Assembly: GCF_014699005.1 (NCBI RefSeq)
Contig: NZ_JACWZY010000023.1
Location: 62,001 to 126,000, forward strand
DNA length: 64,000 bases
Direction of reading: 5' to 3'
Origin: Spirosoma profusum
GTDB lineage: Bacteria; Bacteroidota; Bacteroidia; Cytophagales; Spirosomataceae
Part shown: positions 26,655 to 36,483 of the stretch, one piece after another
Position numbering within the stretch: the stretch's first letter is position 1
Layout: every line of letters begins with the position of its first letter
Translations under genes and position numbers: made by a program
Notes under the pieces: generated by a model
What the model was told of the DNA's origin: nothing
The model's input: only the letters and a program-made list of their open reading frames with translations
Databases searched by the model: none

Positions 26655-29600
26655 ATGCGCATTAGTTTGTTTATTCTGGTAATTGGCTTGTTAGTTGGTT
26701 GCCGTTCGGGTCAACAGACGCCGACTGACCCACTCTTTCAGAAACTACCAGCCGACGTAACAAATATTAATTTCGCCAACGTAGTAACTGACGATAAAGA
26801 CTTTAACATTTTCAATTATCGCAATTTCTACAACGGCGGTGGCGTAGCCATTGGCGACATCAACAACGATGGTTTTTCGGACGTATTGCTCATTGCCAAC
26901 ATGGGCGATAACAAACTTTACCTCAACAAAGGCAAAAAAGGGAGTGCTCCCATGCAGTTTGAGGACGTAACGACCAAAGCCGGGGTGGGCGGTAAACGAG
27001 CCTGGAGTACTGGTGCTACGTTCGCCGACGTCGATGGTGATGGCCGACTGGATATCTACATCTGCAACGCGGGCATTCGCGATGGCGACGACCGGGCTAA
27101 CGAACTGTTTATCAATAACGGAAACGACGCCAACGGAGTCCCTACGTTTACCGAACGAGCGGCTGAATATGGCCTGAATGATCGTGGCTTCTCAACCCAC
27201 GCAGCTTTTTTCGATTACGACCGCGACGGCGACCTCGATATGTATCTGCTGAATAATAGCTTCCTGCCGGTAGGTCGGTTGGCGTATGCGAATCTTCGTG
27301 CGCAACGGGATTCGCTGGGTGGCCATAAGTTGTTTCAGAATATGGCCGTCGAACTTAGTAAGATGGGGGCACCTAAGGAGAAACCTTCGACCCAATTTGT
27401 CGACGTATCAGAAAAGGCGGGGATTTACGGCAGTCTGATTGGCTTTGGTCTGGGCATTACCATTGGTGATGTTAACGACGATAACTGGCCCGATATCTAC
27501 ATCTCCAACGACTTCTATGAACGCGATTATTTATACATCAACAACCACGATGGCACGTTTAGAGAGTCGATAAAAGAAGCCATGCCCCACACCAGCCTTT
27601 CATCGATGGGGGCCGATATTGCCGATGTCAACAACGACGGTCGACTGGATATTTTCATTACGGATATGCTGCCCGGCAATGACGTACGGCTGAAAAAAAA
27701 CTCTACGTATGAAGGGCACGACCTCGAAGTGATCAAGCATGATCGCGATTTTCATTATCAGCATATGCAGAATATGCTGCACCTGAATCAGGGAAGTCAG
27801 TCGGGCAATGGCGGCCTACCCGTTTTCAGCGAAATTGCCCGTTTTGCAGGTGTTCAGGCTACGGATTGGAGTTGGGGCGCGTTGATTTTCGATATGGATA
27901 ACGATGGCCGCAAAGACATCTTCGTGGCGAATGGTATCGCTAAGGACGTAACGGATCAGGATTTTGTGAATTTTCTGGCCGACCGCGAAAATATGGCACA
28001 AATTGCCCGTCAGCGGAAATTCAACTTTAAGGAGTTTCTGGATAAGGCCCCTTCCGAAGCAATTCCAAACTACGCTTTTCACAACGATGGCAACCTTCAG
28101 TTTTCTAATAAAGCCGTTGAATGGGGCTTATCTGAACCCGATTTTTCGAACGGGGCCGCTTATGGCGACCTCGACAACGACGGCGATTTAGATTTGGTGA
28201 TAAATAACATGAATGCTCCGGTAGCTGTCTACCAGAATCAGTCTGTTAATAAAGACAAAACCAATTATTTTAAAATAAAACTGGAAGGAAAAAACCTCAA
28301 TCGAAACGCCATCGGTGCTCGTGTTTTCCTCCACCAACCGACTCAAACGCAGGTTTTGGAGCAAATGCCAAATCGAGGCTTCGAGTCATCCGTAGACCTG
28401 AATTTACTTTTCGGGTTAGGTGATAAACCGGCAATTGACTCCGTAGTGGTTGTCTGGCCCGACGACCGCATGCAGACGCTACGTCAGCCGAAGGCCAACC
28501 AACTCCTGACGCTACGTTGGCAGGATGCTAATCAGACGTGGAAACCGTCAGCAAATCAGGCCAAACCGCTTTTCGTGGATAATACGTCCAATTCGAGCTT
28601 AAACTACGTTCACACAGAAAGCAATTTTGTGGATTACAACCGCGATGCACTGCTGAAACAACAGCTTTCTACGCAGGGACCAGCTTTAGCTACAGGCGAC
28701 GTCAACGGTGACGGTCTGGAGGACGTATTTTTAGGGGGAGCGAGCGGGCAGCCGCATCGCTTATTTGTGCAGCAGACAAACGGAAAATTCATCGACCGAA
28801 CGCCCGCTGCTATGCGTCAGGACACTACGTATGAAGCCGTCGATGCGGTTCTGTTCGACGCTGACAATGATAAAGATCTCGATTTATACGTAGTGTCAGG
28901 GAGTAATGAGTTCACAGCAGAAGCTGACGAATTGCTCGACCGATTTTACATAAACGATGGGAAAGGTAATTTTTCACGCTCGGGAAGTGGTTTGCCTGCC
29001 CTGAAAGCCAGTGGTTCCTGTGTGGCAGCTGCCGATTTTGACCGCGACGGCGACATCGATTTATTTGTGGGTTCGCGGCTGATTCCGAGTCAGTACGGCT
29101 ACAGTCCGCCAAGTTTTCTGCTCAGCAACGACGGCACCGGGAATTTCAAGAATTACACCAAACGCTTTCTCCCCGAAGCCGACCAGTTAGGTATGGTCAC
29201 GAGCGCTACGTGGGCCGATCTCAACGGCGACCAATATCCCGAACTGATTGTGGCGGGTGACTGGATGCCGATAACCGTTTTCGAGAATAAACGCGGCCGT
29301 CTGGCTCAGAATCCAGCGATGACTATTACGTCGCCAACGGGCGAGGTTTTAAAAACAAACGGCTGGTGGAACTGCATCAAAGCAGGTGATGCCGATGGCG
29401 ACGGTGATCTGGATTTAGTAGTAGGCAATCTGGGGCTTAATTCACGGATTCGCGCTACGCAGACAAAACCTGCGGAACTCTACATTGGCGATTTTGACCA
29501 GAGCGGTACTATCGAGCAAATTATCAACTGCGCCGATGAAACGGGTGAATTATACCCAATGGTGCTGAAAAACGATTTGCAGAAAGAAATGCCCAGCATC

Positions 29601-30074
29601 AAAAAGAAGTACGTGAAATTCAGTGATTACGCCGGTAAAAAGATGACCGACATACTGGACGAAACGCAGCTAAAACAAGCTGTCGTTCGTCAGGCTTATA
29701 CTGCTGAAACCTGGCTTTTGCTTAACGACGGAAAAGGCAAAATGACCGCACAGGTGCTACCCGCCGAAGCTCAATACTCACCCGTTTGTGGAGCTGTTTT
29801 CTCGGATTATGATCACGACGGACGTACTGACCTCATTCTGACGGGGAATTTTCTGGACGTATTACCCGAAATTGGTCGTTACGATGCCAGTTACGGCGTT
29901 GTGCTACGTAACATGGGGAAGGCGGCTAACGGCACCGTTACGTATGCGTCCATTAATCCGGCTCAGTCGGGCTTTTTCGTTCGTGGGCAGGTTCGCCGGA
30001 TGGCGCGGTTGGCGCAGGGCCAGCTTATTCTCGCTAAAAACAACGACCGTGCACAAATTTTTTTAATGAAGTAG
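26655..30074 (+). CDS. CRTAC1-type VCBS/FG-GAP repeat lipoprotein with ASPIC/UnbV domain (first of pair)
   Basis: 1139 residues from ATG 26655; a GTG two codons earlier is less likely. Lipoprotein signal MRISLFILVIGLLVGC. At least a dozen Ca-binding-type repeats of the form D-x-(D/N)-x-D-G follow, for example GDINNDGFSDVLLI, ADVDGDGRLDIYIC, FDYDRDGDLDMYLL, GDLDNDGDLDLVIN, consistent with beta-propellers. An ASPIC/UnbV domain (about 540-625, NAIGARVFLHQ, NRGFESSVDLNLLFGLG) lies in the middle, with more FG-GAP repeats to the end. It is a surface-anchored protein with a probable binding or structural role. A close paralogue follows 69 bases downstream. Confidence 0.88.
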   Translation: MRISLFILVIGLLVGCRSGQQTPTDPLFQKLPADVTNINFANVVTDDKDFNIFNYRNFYNGGGVAIGDINNDGFSDVLLIANMGDNKLYLNKGKKGSAPMQFEDVTTKAGVGGKRAWSTGATFADVDGDGRLDIYICNAGIRDGDDRANELFINNGNDANGVPTFTERAAEYGLNDRGFSTHAAFFDYDRDGDLDMYLLNNSFLPVGRLAYANLRAQRDSLGGHKLFQNMAVELSKMGAPKEKPSTQFVDVSEKAGIYGSLIGFGLGITIGDVNDDNWPDIYISNDFYERDYLYINNHDGTFRESIKEAMPHTSLSSMGADIADVNNDGRLDIFITDMLPGNDVRLKKNSTYEGHDLEVIKHDRDFHYQHMQNMLHLNQGSQSGNGGLPVFSEIARFAGVQATDWSWGALIFDMDNDGRKDIFVANGIAKDVTDQDFVNFLADRENMAQIARQRKFNFKEFLDKAPSEAIPNYAFHNDGNLQFSNKAVEWGLSEPDFSNGAAYGDLDNDGDLDLVINNMNAPVAVYQNQSVNKDKTNYFKIKLEGKNLNRNAIGARVFLHQPTQTQVLEQMPNRGFESSVDLNLLFGLGDKPAIDSVVVVWPDDRMQTLRQPKANQLLTLRWQDANQTWKPSANQAKPLFVDNTSNSSLNYVHTESNFVDYNRDALLKQQLSTQGPALATGDVNGDGLEDVFLGGASGQPHRLFVQQTNGKFIDRTPAAMRQDTTYEAVDAVLFDADNDKDLDLYVVSGSNEFTAEADELLDRFYINDGKGNFSRSGSGLPALKASGSCVAAADFDRDGDIDLFVGSRLIPSQYGYSPPSFLLSNDGTGNFKNYTKRFLPEADQLGMVTSATWADLNGDQYPELIVAGDWMPITVFENKRGRLAQNPAMTITSPTGEVLKTNGWWNCIKAGDADGDGDLDLVVGNLGLNSRIRATQTKPAELYIGDFDQSGTIEQIINCADETGELYPMVLKNDLQKEMPSIKKKYVKFSDYAGKKMTDILDETQLKQAVVRQAYTAETWLLLNDGKGKMTAQVLPAEAQYSPVCGAVFSDYDHDGRTDLILTGNFLDVLPEIGRYDASYGVVLRNMGKAANGTVTYASINPAQSGFFVRGQVRRMARLAQGQLILAKNNDRAQIFLMK

Positions 30075-30143
30075 TGTTACGTAGTGAGAAGTGGCAGACG
30101 AACCAATCTCGCTACGTAGCACTGCCTGCGCTTTTTTTTACCT

Positions 30144-33100
30144 ATGATACGTATTGGTTTCTTTCTGGCAGTTGTCGGGCTCACCCTGTCGGGGTGTGGT
30201 TCGTTCAATTCTGAAAAACAGCTTTTTCAAACGCTCGATTCGACGCAAACAGGAATTGGCTTTGTCAATAAGCTGGTTCCGAACGACAAAATTAATATTC
30301 TCGATTACCTGTATTTCTACAATGGCGCCGGGGTTTCGTCGGGAGACATCAATAATGACGGCTTAATCGACTTGTATTTCGTTTCTAATCAGGGCAAAAA
30401 CAAATTATACCTGAATAAAGGCAATCTCAAGTTCGAGGACTTAACAGCGAAGGCGGGCGTGGAAGGCTTTTCAGACTGGCAAACGGGTTCCACTATGGTC
30501 GATATTAACGGCGATGGTTTTCTGGATATTTACGTGTGTGCTGTCGGGAATTTTCGGGGGCTGGAAGGTTCCAATGAATTGTACATTAATAACGGTGATG
30601 GTACGTTCACCGAGAAAGCCGCCGATTACGGGCTGGATTTCACTGGTTTTTCGACGCAGGCTGCATTCTTTGATTACGATCATGATGGCGATTTAGACTG
30701 CTATCTGCTCAACCATGCCGTACATACGTCGCGTAGTTACGACCGCGTAAGTGCCCGTAATTTTCGCCACAACGAATCCGGCGATTATCTGTACGAAAAT
30801 CAACTCATCACGAAAGCCGGTAAAGCACCCGCTGAAAAAGTTACCCGTTTCGTAAACGTGAGCGAGGAGGCCGGGATTTTTGGTGCCGCGATGGGCTACG
30901 GGCTAGGCATTTCGGTGGCCGATATGAACAACGACGGTTGGGAAGACCTGTACATTTCCAACGATTTCCACGAAGACGATTACTATTACATCAATAACCG
31001 AAACGGTACGTTCACTGAAAGCGTAAAAAAAGCGTTTCAGCACGTGAGCCGTTTTTCGATGGGAAACGACGTAGCAGACGTCAATAACGATGGTTTTGCC
31101 GACGTAGTGACGCTCGATATGTATCCCGAAGATGAAACCGTAGAAAAATCCTCGCTGGGCGAAGACCCGCTCGATATTTATCTCTACAAGATGTCGTACG
31201 GCTACATGAATCAGTACAGCCGCAACTGCCTTCAACTCAACATGTCGGGAAAGAAATTCGCGGAAATTGGCGCAATGGCGGGTATAGCTGCAACCGACTG
31301 GAGCTGGTCGCCATTACTGGCGGATTATGATAACGATGGTATAAAAGACCTGTTCATTTCCAACGGTATCGTTCACCGGCCCAACAACCTCGATTATGTA
31401 AAATTTGCGGCCGATGATTCGCTACGTTATGCGATGGAAACGTCAAAGTCGCTCGATGTGCGGGCCGTTAAACTCATGCCCGATGGAAAAGCGCACAACT
31501 ATTTATTTCGGGGTACTACGCCGTTGCGGTTCGATGATAAGTCGAAGGCCTGGGGGTTCGAGACGCCCAACTATGCCAACGGCGCTACGTATGCCGACCT
31601 CGACAACGACGGCGATCTGGACCTGGTTACCAACAACATCGACGATCCGGCAAGCATTTACCGGAACGATGCCAACGAAATTTTCCCCGACAACAAGCAC
31701 CTGACTTTCAGACTAAAAGGCGATTCACCAAACGCATTCGGTGTCGGGGCTAAAGTTATTCTGAAGTATGCCGATACGATTCAAGTGCAGCAACTCATTC
31801 CTACACGGGGGTTTGAGTCGTCTGTAGCTCCGGAATTACTTTTTGGCGTCGGGAAACGGGCAACTGTTGATACGTTAATTGTGATTTGGCCCAATCAGCG
31901 GATGGAAATACGGACGAACGTTACGACAAATCAAACGCTGGTTTTGAAACAAACCGATGCCCACCGAGACGCCACTACGTATCAATTTACAGCACCAAAA
32001 GCTAAGCCTCTCTTTGCTGATTTGACGACTACGGATTCGATTCCGTATCGTCATCGGGAAAACCTGAATTATTTCGATTATGTGCGGGAACCACTTATGC
32101 CTTTTCAGGTATCGACCGAAGGCCCGCATCTGGCCGTTGGTGACGTCAACGGCGATGGATTGGCCGATATGTATGCGGGTGGCGCCAAATGGGTTCCGGG
32201 TAGTTTATTGCTTCAGCAACGTAACGGTACGTTCGCGCCTAGTTCTCAGCCAGCCTTTGTTCGTGATTCAACTTATGAAGATGTCGATGCCGCTTTTTTC
32301 GACGCTGACGGCGATAAGGATCTGGATTTATACGTAGTGTCGGGCGGCAATGAGTTTTACGGCCAAATGCCTGAACAATTTGATCGATTGTACCTGAATG
32401 ACGGAAAAGGAAATTTCAGTCGAGAAACCAACGCGCTGCCACCCATGTATGACAACAAAAGTTGCGTACGTCCCTTTGATATCGATCAAGATGGTGATCT
32501 GGATTTGTTTATAGGTGGTCGCGTTGTCGGTTTTGGCTATGGAAAATTACCCAATTCGTACCTGCTGATCAACGACGGTAAAGGGAAATTTACCGACCAG
32601 ACTGATAAATTGGCCAAGGATTTACGGAAAGCGGGCATGATAACGGATGCCGTCTGGGCTGACTACGACGGAGATAAAGACACCGATTTGGTTCTGGCAG
32701 GCGATTGGATGCCCATCCGTATTTTCGCGAATAACAAAGGGGCTTTTGAAGAAATCCGCTCAATCACTACCGATGAAACGCCGTTGAATGGCTTCTACCA
32801 ACGTATCATCGCGGCTGATTTTGATAAAGATGGTGATATTGACCTGATGGCTGGGAATTTGGGCACCAATACCAAATTCCGGAAAACACCTGATTCACAG
32901 CTACGTATGTGGGTGAAGGATGTCGATAACAACCAGAGTATCGAGCAAATTATTGCCTACAATCGGGGAAAAAACTGGTATCCGCTGGCGTTTAAAGACG
33001 AGCTGGGAAAACAATTGCCCGGCATCATCAACAAACGCTTCACCGACTACGTATCATTTGCTGGAAAAACACTGGACGATGTGCTAAAAGACGATGAACT

Positions 33101-33509
33101 AAAAGAGGCTGAAGAACGTAGCGTTAACCAGTTTGCATCAATCTATCTGGAAAATCAGGGGGGTAAGTTTGTATTACACGAACTACCCATGATGGCGCAG
33201 GTGTCGAAACTGTTTGCCTTGCAGGCCATCGACATCGACCAAGATGGCGATCTGGACGTAGTAGGCGGAGGCAACTTCTACGGTGTCAGTACGTATCAGG
33301 GCCGCTACGACGCTAGTTATGGCCTGGTGCTACGTAACGACGGCAAAGAAAATTTCACGGCTCTGTCACCGATTGACAGTGGCTTCCTGTTGAATGGGGA
33401 AATTCGTGATATTCGTCCTATTATAACCAGCCAGGGTCTGTTGATTATGGTAGCCAGAAATAACGCTGGTATTCAAATTTTTAAACCTATGGCAGCTTCG
33501 GCAAACTAA
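30144..33509 (+). CDS. CRTAC1-type VCBS/FG-GAP repeat lipoprotein with ASPIC/UnbV domain (second of pair)
   Basis: 1121 residues; lipoprotein signal MIRIGFFLAVVGLTLSGC. Same architecture as the preceding gene: FG-GAP repeats (GDINNDGLIDLYFV, VDINGDGFLDIYVC, FDYDHDGDLDCYLL, ADLDNDGDLDLVTN), central ASPIC/UnbV (NAFGVGAKVILKY, TRGFESSVAPELLFGVG) and C-terminal repeats (FDADGDKDLDLYVV, IDIDQDGDLDVVGG). The two proteins align along their whole length, so they arose by duplication. A short gap after the first gene, ending in GCGC and eight T (30128-30137), could hold an attenuator. The likely operon continues into the PAP2/haloperoxidase gene. Confidence 0.88.
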   Translation: MIRIGFFLAVVGLTLSGCGSFNSEKQLFQTLDSTQTGIGFVNKLVPNDKINILDYLYFYNGAGVSSGDINNDGLIDLYFVSNQGKNKLYLNKGNLKFEDLTAKAGVEGFSDWQTGSTMVDINGDGFLDIYVCAVGNFRGLEGSNELYINNGDGTFTEKAADYGLDFTGFSTQAAFFDYDHDGDLDCYLLNHAVHTSRSYDRVSARNFRHNESGDYLYENQLITKAGKAPAEKVTRFVNVSEEAGIFGAAMGYGLGISVADMNNDGWEDLYISNDFHEDDYYYINNRNGTFTESVKKAFQHVSRFSMGNDVADVNNDGFADVVTLDMYPEDETVEKSSLGEDPLDIYLYKMSYGYMNQYSRNCLQLNMSGKKFAEIGAMAGIAATDWSWSPLLADYDNDGIKDLFISNGIVHRPNNLDYVKFAADDSLRYAMETSKSLDVRAVKLMPDGKAHNYLFRGTTPLRFDDKSKAWGFETPNYANGATYADLDNDGDLDLVTNNIDDPASIYRNDANEIFPDNKHLTFRLKGDSPNAFGVGAKVILKYADTIQVQQLIPTRGFESSVAPELLFGVGKRATVDTLIVIWPNQRMEIRTNVTTNQTLVLKQTDAHRDATTYQFTAPKAKPLFADLTTTDSIPYRHRENLNYFDYVREPLMPFQVSTEGPHLAVGDVNGDGLADMYAGGAKWVPGSLLLQQRNGTFAPSSQPAFVRDSTYEDVDAAFFDADGDKDLDLYVVSGGNEFYGQMPEQFDRLYLNDGKGNFSRETNALPPMYDNKSCVRPFDIDQDGDLDLFIGGRVVGFGYGKLPNSYLLINDGKGKFTDQTDKLAKDLRKAGMITDAVWADYDGDKDTDLVLAGDWMPIRIFANNKGAFEEIRSITTDETPLNGFYQRIIAADFDKDGDIDLMAGNLGTNTKFRKTPDSQLRMWVKDVDNNQSIEQIIAYNRGKNWYPLAFKDELGKQLPGIINKRFTDYVSFAGKTLDDVLKDDELKEAEERSVNQFASIYLENQGGKFVLHELPMMAQVSKLFALQAIDIDQDGDLDVVGGGNFYGVSTYQGRYDASYGLVLRNDGKENFTALSPIDSGFLLNGEIRDIRPIITSQGLLIMVARNNAGIQIFKPMAASAN

Positions 33510-33541
33510 AGCCTGCCCACGACTTGTCCAATAATTTCCGT

Positions 33542-33549
33542 TAATTTTG
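33542..33549 (+). promoter_or_regulatory. Putative -7 promoter box TAATTTTG for the haloperoxidase-like gene
   Basis: Matches TAnnTTTG, 57 bases before ATG 33607, so the gene may also be transcribed apart from the VCBS pair. Confidence 0.45.
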
Positions 33550-33606
33550 TGAAACTGGAACAGCCCGCAGTCTGGCCTGTTCAGGTTTTAACTTGTATTA
33601 ACCCTT

Positions 33607-34959
33607 ATGAAAGCTTTCGTTCGATTTAGTTGTCTGTTTATACTTTTCCTAGTCGGGTTTGTCGGTTGCAAAAAGTCAACTCCAGCCGAATATAACGCCA
33701 AAGCCGCCAATCCTGAATATTATAACGCAGCCCTGAACAAGCTGACAGACGTTATTATTCACGATATTTTCTCTCCGCCAGTAGCCAGTCGGATTTATTC
33801 ATACGCCAATCTGGCAGGCTATGAAGCGCTCGTGCCTTTCGATGCGCAATATGAATCGTTAGGTGGCAAGTTGAAGCGGTTTCAATCGGGTCCGAAACCA
33901 GAGCCTGGCAAAGAATACTGTTTTCCATTGGCCAGTACAAGAGCTTTTCTTACAGTGGCACGGGCACTGACGTTTTCAGTCCCTTTTTACGATGAGTTCG
34001 AGAAATCATTCTATGAGCAGTATAAGAAAGACGGCGTACCAGATGAGGTGTATGAACGCTCGATGGCTTACGGAGAGGCAGTTGCTAAGCATATTCTAGA
34101 TTATGCGGCCAAAGACAACTACAAACAAACACGCGGCTTTAAACATACCGTTACGAACGAAGAAGGAACCTGGGTACCCACGCCACCAGCCTATATGGAT
34201 GCGGCTGAGCCTCAATGGAATAAAATTCGCTGTTGGGCAATGGATACGTGCAATCAGTTCATGCCACCTCGCCCATCGGCCTACAGTTTGACAAAAGGCA
34301 GCCCCTACGAAAAAGAGCTGGATGAGGTGTATCAGACCGGGAAAAATCTTGATAAACAAAAACAAGATATTGCCTATTTCTGGGACGACAACGCCTTTGT
34401 TATGAACGTAGCAGGGCACGTAACATATGCCAGCAAAAAAATGACACCAGGTGGTCACTGGCTTGCCATTGCCCAAACGGTAACCCGTCTGAAAAAAATG
34501 AATATGATACGTACTGTTGAAGCCTACGCGCTGACTTCGTTTGCGCTGAGCGACGGATTTATTTCATGCTGGGACGAGAAATACAGAACCAAAACCGTTC
34601 GCCCTGAAACAGTTATTAATAAATATATCGACGCCAAGTGGACGCCCTTTCTACAAACGCCCCCATTCCCCGAATACCCCAGCGGACACAGCGTGATTTC
34701 GACGGCAGCGGCTACGGTGCTCACTCAGCTTATAGGCAATAACATTAATTTTACAGACTCAACAGAGTTTAAATACGGTCATGGTGTGCGCTCATTCACG
34801 TCTTTCCGACATGCAGCGGATGAAGCTTCCATTAGTCGGATGTATGGTGGTATTCACTACCGTTCGGCCCTGGTGAATGGGCAGGCAGAAGGCGAAAAAG
34901 TCGGCAAATGGGTAATTGAAAAAATCAAGGCCCGAAAATCGGACGTTGCTGTTCGATAG
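33607..34959 (+). CDS. Vanadium-dependent haloperoxidase-like / PAP2-superfamily lipoprotein
   Basis: 450 residues. The N-terminus is a lipoprotein signal (FRFSCLFILFLVGFVGC). The PAP2/vanadate-binding site is complete: Lys325-x6-Arg332-Pro333 (KYRTKTVRP), PSGH near 358 and SRMYGGIH with Arg411 and His417. Vanadium haloperoxidases use these residues to hold vanadate; phosphatases of the same fold use them on phosphate, so activity cannot be fixed from sequence. It follows the VCBS/ASPIC pair, a recurrent neighbour in Bacteroidota. Confidence 0.85.
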   Translation: MKAFVRFSCLFILFLVGFVGCKKSTPAEYNAKAANPEYYNAALNKLTDVIIHDIFSPPVASRIYSYANLAGYEALVPFDAQYESLGGKLKRFQSGPKPEPGKEYCFPLASTRAFLTVARALTFSVPFYDEFEKSFYEQYKKDGVPDEVYERSMAYGEAVAKHILDYAAKDNYKQTRGFKHTVTNEEGTWVPTPPAYMDAAEPQWNKIRCWAMDTCNQFMPPRPSAYSLTKGSPYEKELDEVYQTGKNLDKQKQDIAYFWDDNAFVMNVAGHVTYASKKMTPGGHWLAIAQTVTRLKKMNMIRTVEAYALTSFALSDGFISCWDEKYRTKTVRPETVINKYIDAKWTPFLQTPPFPEYPSGHSVISTAAATVLTQLIGNNINFTDSTEFKYGHGVRSFTSFRHAADEASISRMYGGIHYRSALVNGQAEGEKVGKWVIEKIKARKSDVAVR

Positions 34960-34992
34960 ATTTTTCTGTGTATAAAGTTACAGTTAATAAAA

Positions 34993-35022
34993 AAGAGCTA
35001 AACAATGACTTGTTTAGCTCTT
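34993..35022 (+). terminator. Terminator after the haloperoxidase-like gene
   Basis: AAGAGCTAAACA (34993-35004) pairs with TGTTTAGCTCTT (35011-35022), 33 bases after the stop. Confidence 0.8.
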
Positions 35023-35181
35023 ATAGTATATGGTGAAAGAGGAATATCGAAACAAAAAAAATTAATGATAGTGATTCACGCTGGCGACAGCTAAGCCGAC
35101 AAGCATTCTATATGCCTGTTATTCAGCAAAGAATGTACAATATGTTGACCACTAAGTGAATCTCGAAATAACTGTAGCAAT

Positions 35182-35874
35182 CTACCACTGAGCAATTGGC
35201 AGGTGCGCAGACTGAAGCTCTAATTCAACTTCTTTTGAGCTGATTGCCAGTTTATTCAGTGCGATGTAGATAGTTTTAACAGCACTCTCAATTCGTTGCC
35301 AACCTTCCTCACTTCGCAGGTCGATGCTGATCATGGTCCGGTCATTTTGTGCCATGATGGTGAGATAATTCATTGCACCAATGACAACTGCTGAAATGGC
35401 CTGGATATCGGCACCTTTCACAAAAGATAGCTGACTGACAAGACGAGTCATTTCTTCGTCCTGAGCGCGGGCGGTTGTTTCAGCAATCGAATCATTTTCA
35501 ATAACACTGGCCTTGATGATTTCGCGGGCTGCTTTAAACGTACGGAAGTATCGATACGTTTGAATCACCTGGCGATACCAGATGCGTGCTACGTCCGATT
35601 CGTGCAGTGGGCGAATCTGATCAAGCACGGTGGTTGTGAATACTGGAAATAATTTACCCATTTTTACATAATACTCCAGCAGGCCTTCCATGCCGCCGAA
35701 GTACCGGTAAATCAACACTTTACTTACATTGGCTTTTTCGGCTACCCGGTTTACCCCAACACCTTCCAGCCCTCGTTCAGCGATAACTTCTTCCAGGGCT
35801 TCAACGATACGTTGGGTGGTCTTTACCCGGTTCCGTCTTACTTTTTCATCTTTCTCCATATTAACTACCTTCAT
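35182..35874 (-). CDS. TetR/AcrR-family transcriptional regulator
   Basis: 230 residues. An N-terminal helix-turn-helix (about 17-65) reads IVEALEEVIAERGLEGVGVN, RVAEKANVSKVLIYRYFGGM, the classic TetR recognition pattern. The C-terminal ligand-binding half is all-helical and not assignable to a ligand. A start five codons later (ATG 35859, MEKDEKVRRNR) is equally plausible. No efflux gene is adjacent, so its target is not evident. Confidence 0.88.
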   Translation of the reverse strand: MKVVNMEKDEKVRRNRVKTTQRIVEALEEVIAERGLEGVGVNRVAEKANVSKVLIYRYFGGMEGLLEYYVKMGKLFPVFTTTVLDQIRPLHESDVARIWYRQVIQTYRYFRTFKAAREIIKASVIENDSIAETTARAQDEEMTRLVSQLSFVKGADIQAISAVVIGAMNYLTIMAQNDRTMISIDLRSEEGWQRIESAVKTIYIALNKLAISSKEVELELQSAHLPIAQW

Positions 35875-35988
35875 ATTATTTCAAGTATCTATTCTCTATC
35901 AGACTATAACTTCATTAGAAAGTCACTTTAGGTTTCAGGTAAGATGTATTTTACTAACAATTGACATGAAAAAAGGGTAAATACACCT

Positions 35989-36138
35989 ATGGCAATACGT
36001 CAGCAGAATGCTACTATAGTAGAAAATTGTGAGCTACCGGGTTGCCTTTCAGCAACTAAGCAACAACCTCTAAACTTTTTGATAGAAAGCCTTGTGCGAA
36101 TACTACGTACTTATACAGCCCTTCAAGACTATAATTAA
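35989..36138 (+). CDS. Possible 49-residue small protein
   Basis: An open frame from ATG 35989 to TAA 36138 encodes MAIRQQNATIVENCELPG and on, ending YTALQDYN. It ends 5 bases before a strong bidirectional hairpin. No homologue, signal peptide or ribosome-binding site recognised. It could equally be chance. It is the only candidate in the 35875-36198 gap. Confidence 0.25.
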   Translation: MAIRQQNATIVENCELPGCLSATKQQPLNFLIESLVRILRTYTALQDYN

Positions 36139-36141
36139 TAA

Positions 36142-36183
36142 CGAAAAAGCCACCCTTTTCCGTAAAAAAGGGTGGCTTTTTCG
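36142..36183. terminator. Strong bidirectional terminator
   Basis: CGAAAAAGCCACCCTTTT (36142-36159) pairs perfectly with 36166-36183, loop of 6. It has T runs on both strands and lies just downstream of the 41-residue lipoprotein gene on the minus strand. Confidence 0.88.
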
Positions 36184-36198
36184 CTCAAAATCGTTTCG

Positions 36199-36324
36199 TT
36201 AAACCCGAACCTGCGCTGAAGCAGGCTTCTGTACACTGCCATAAGCCGGGCAGTTTGCTTTCCGTGCACACGACCCAAGCGACAATGTCGCCAGCACAGC
36301 CCCCAAAATCAGTAATTTTTTCAT
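36199..36324 (-). CDS. 41-residue lipoprotein
   Basis: A short gene from ATG 36324 to TAA 36199. The N-terminus is a clean lipoprotein signal, MKKLLILGAVLATLSLGSC, with the lipidated Cys at 19. The mature peptide is only 23 residues (ARKANCPAYGSVQKPASAQV and two more), with a second Cys in NCPAYG. It has a strong terminator 16 bases after its stop. Tiny lipoproteins of this kind are often missed by gene callers. The function is unknown. Confidence 0.75.
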   Translation of the reverse strand: MKKLLILGAVLATLSLGSCARKANCPAYGSVQKPASAQVRV

Positions 36325-36460
36325 GAATATAATCGTCCTTATTTACGCTTAATCTTCAGATTTTGAAACGAATATAATGCCAAAAATTGTACAGATCGTC
36401 ATTATTTTGTACCAACGGTCGCTTCTTCCCTTAACAGTTGCGAATAAATTCAAAACGGCT

Positions 36461-36476
36461 GCGTCAGCATGACAAA
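36461..36476. repeat. Solo half of hairpin repeat, family A
   Basis: GCGTCAGCATGACAAA matches the right arm of the family A core, directly beside the speA stop, with no left arm nearby. A decayed or partial copy. Confidence 0.6.
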
Positions 36477-36483
36477 CAACGTA

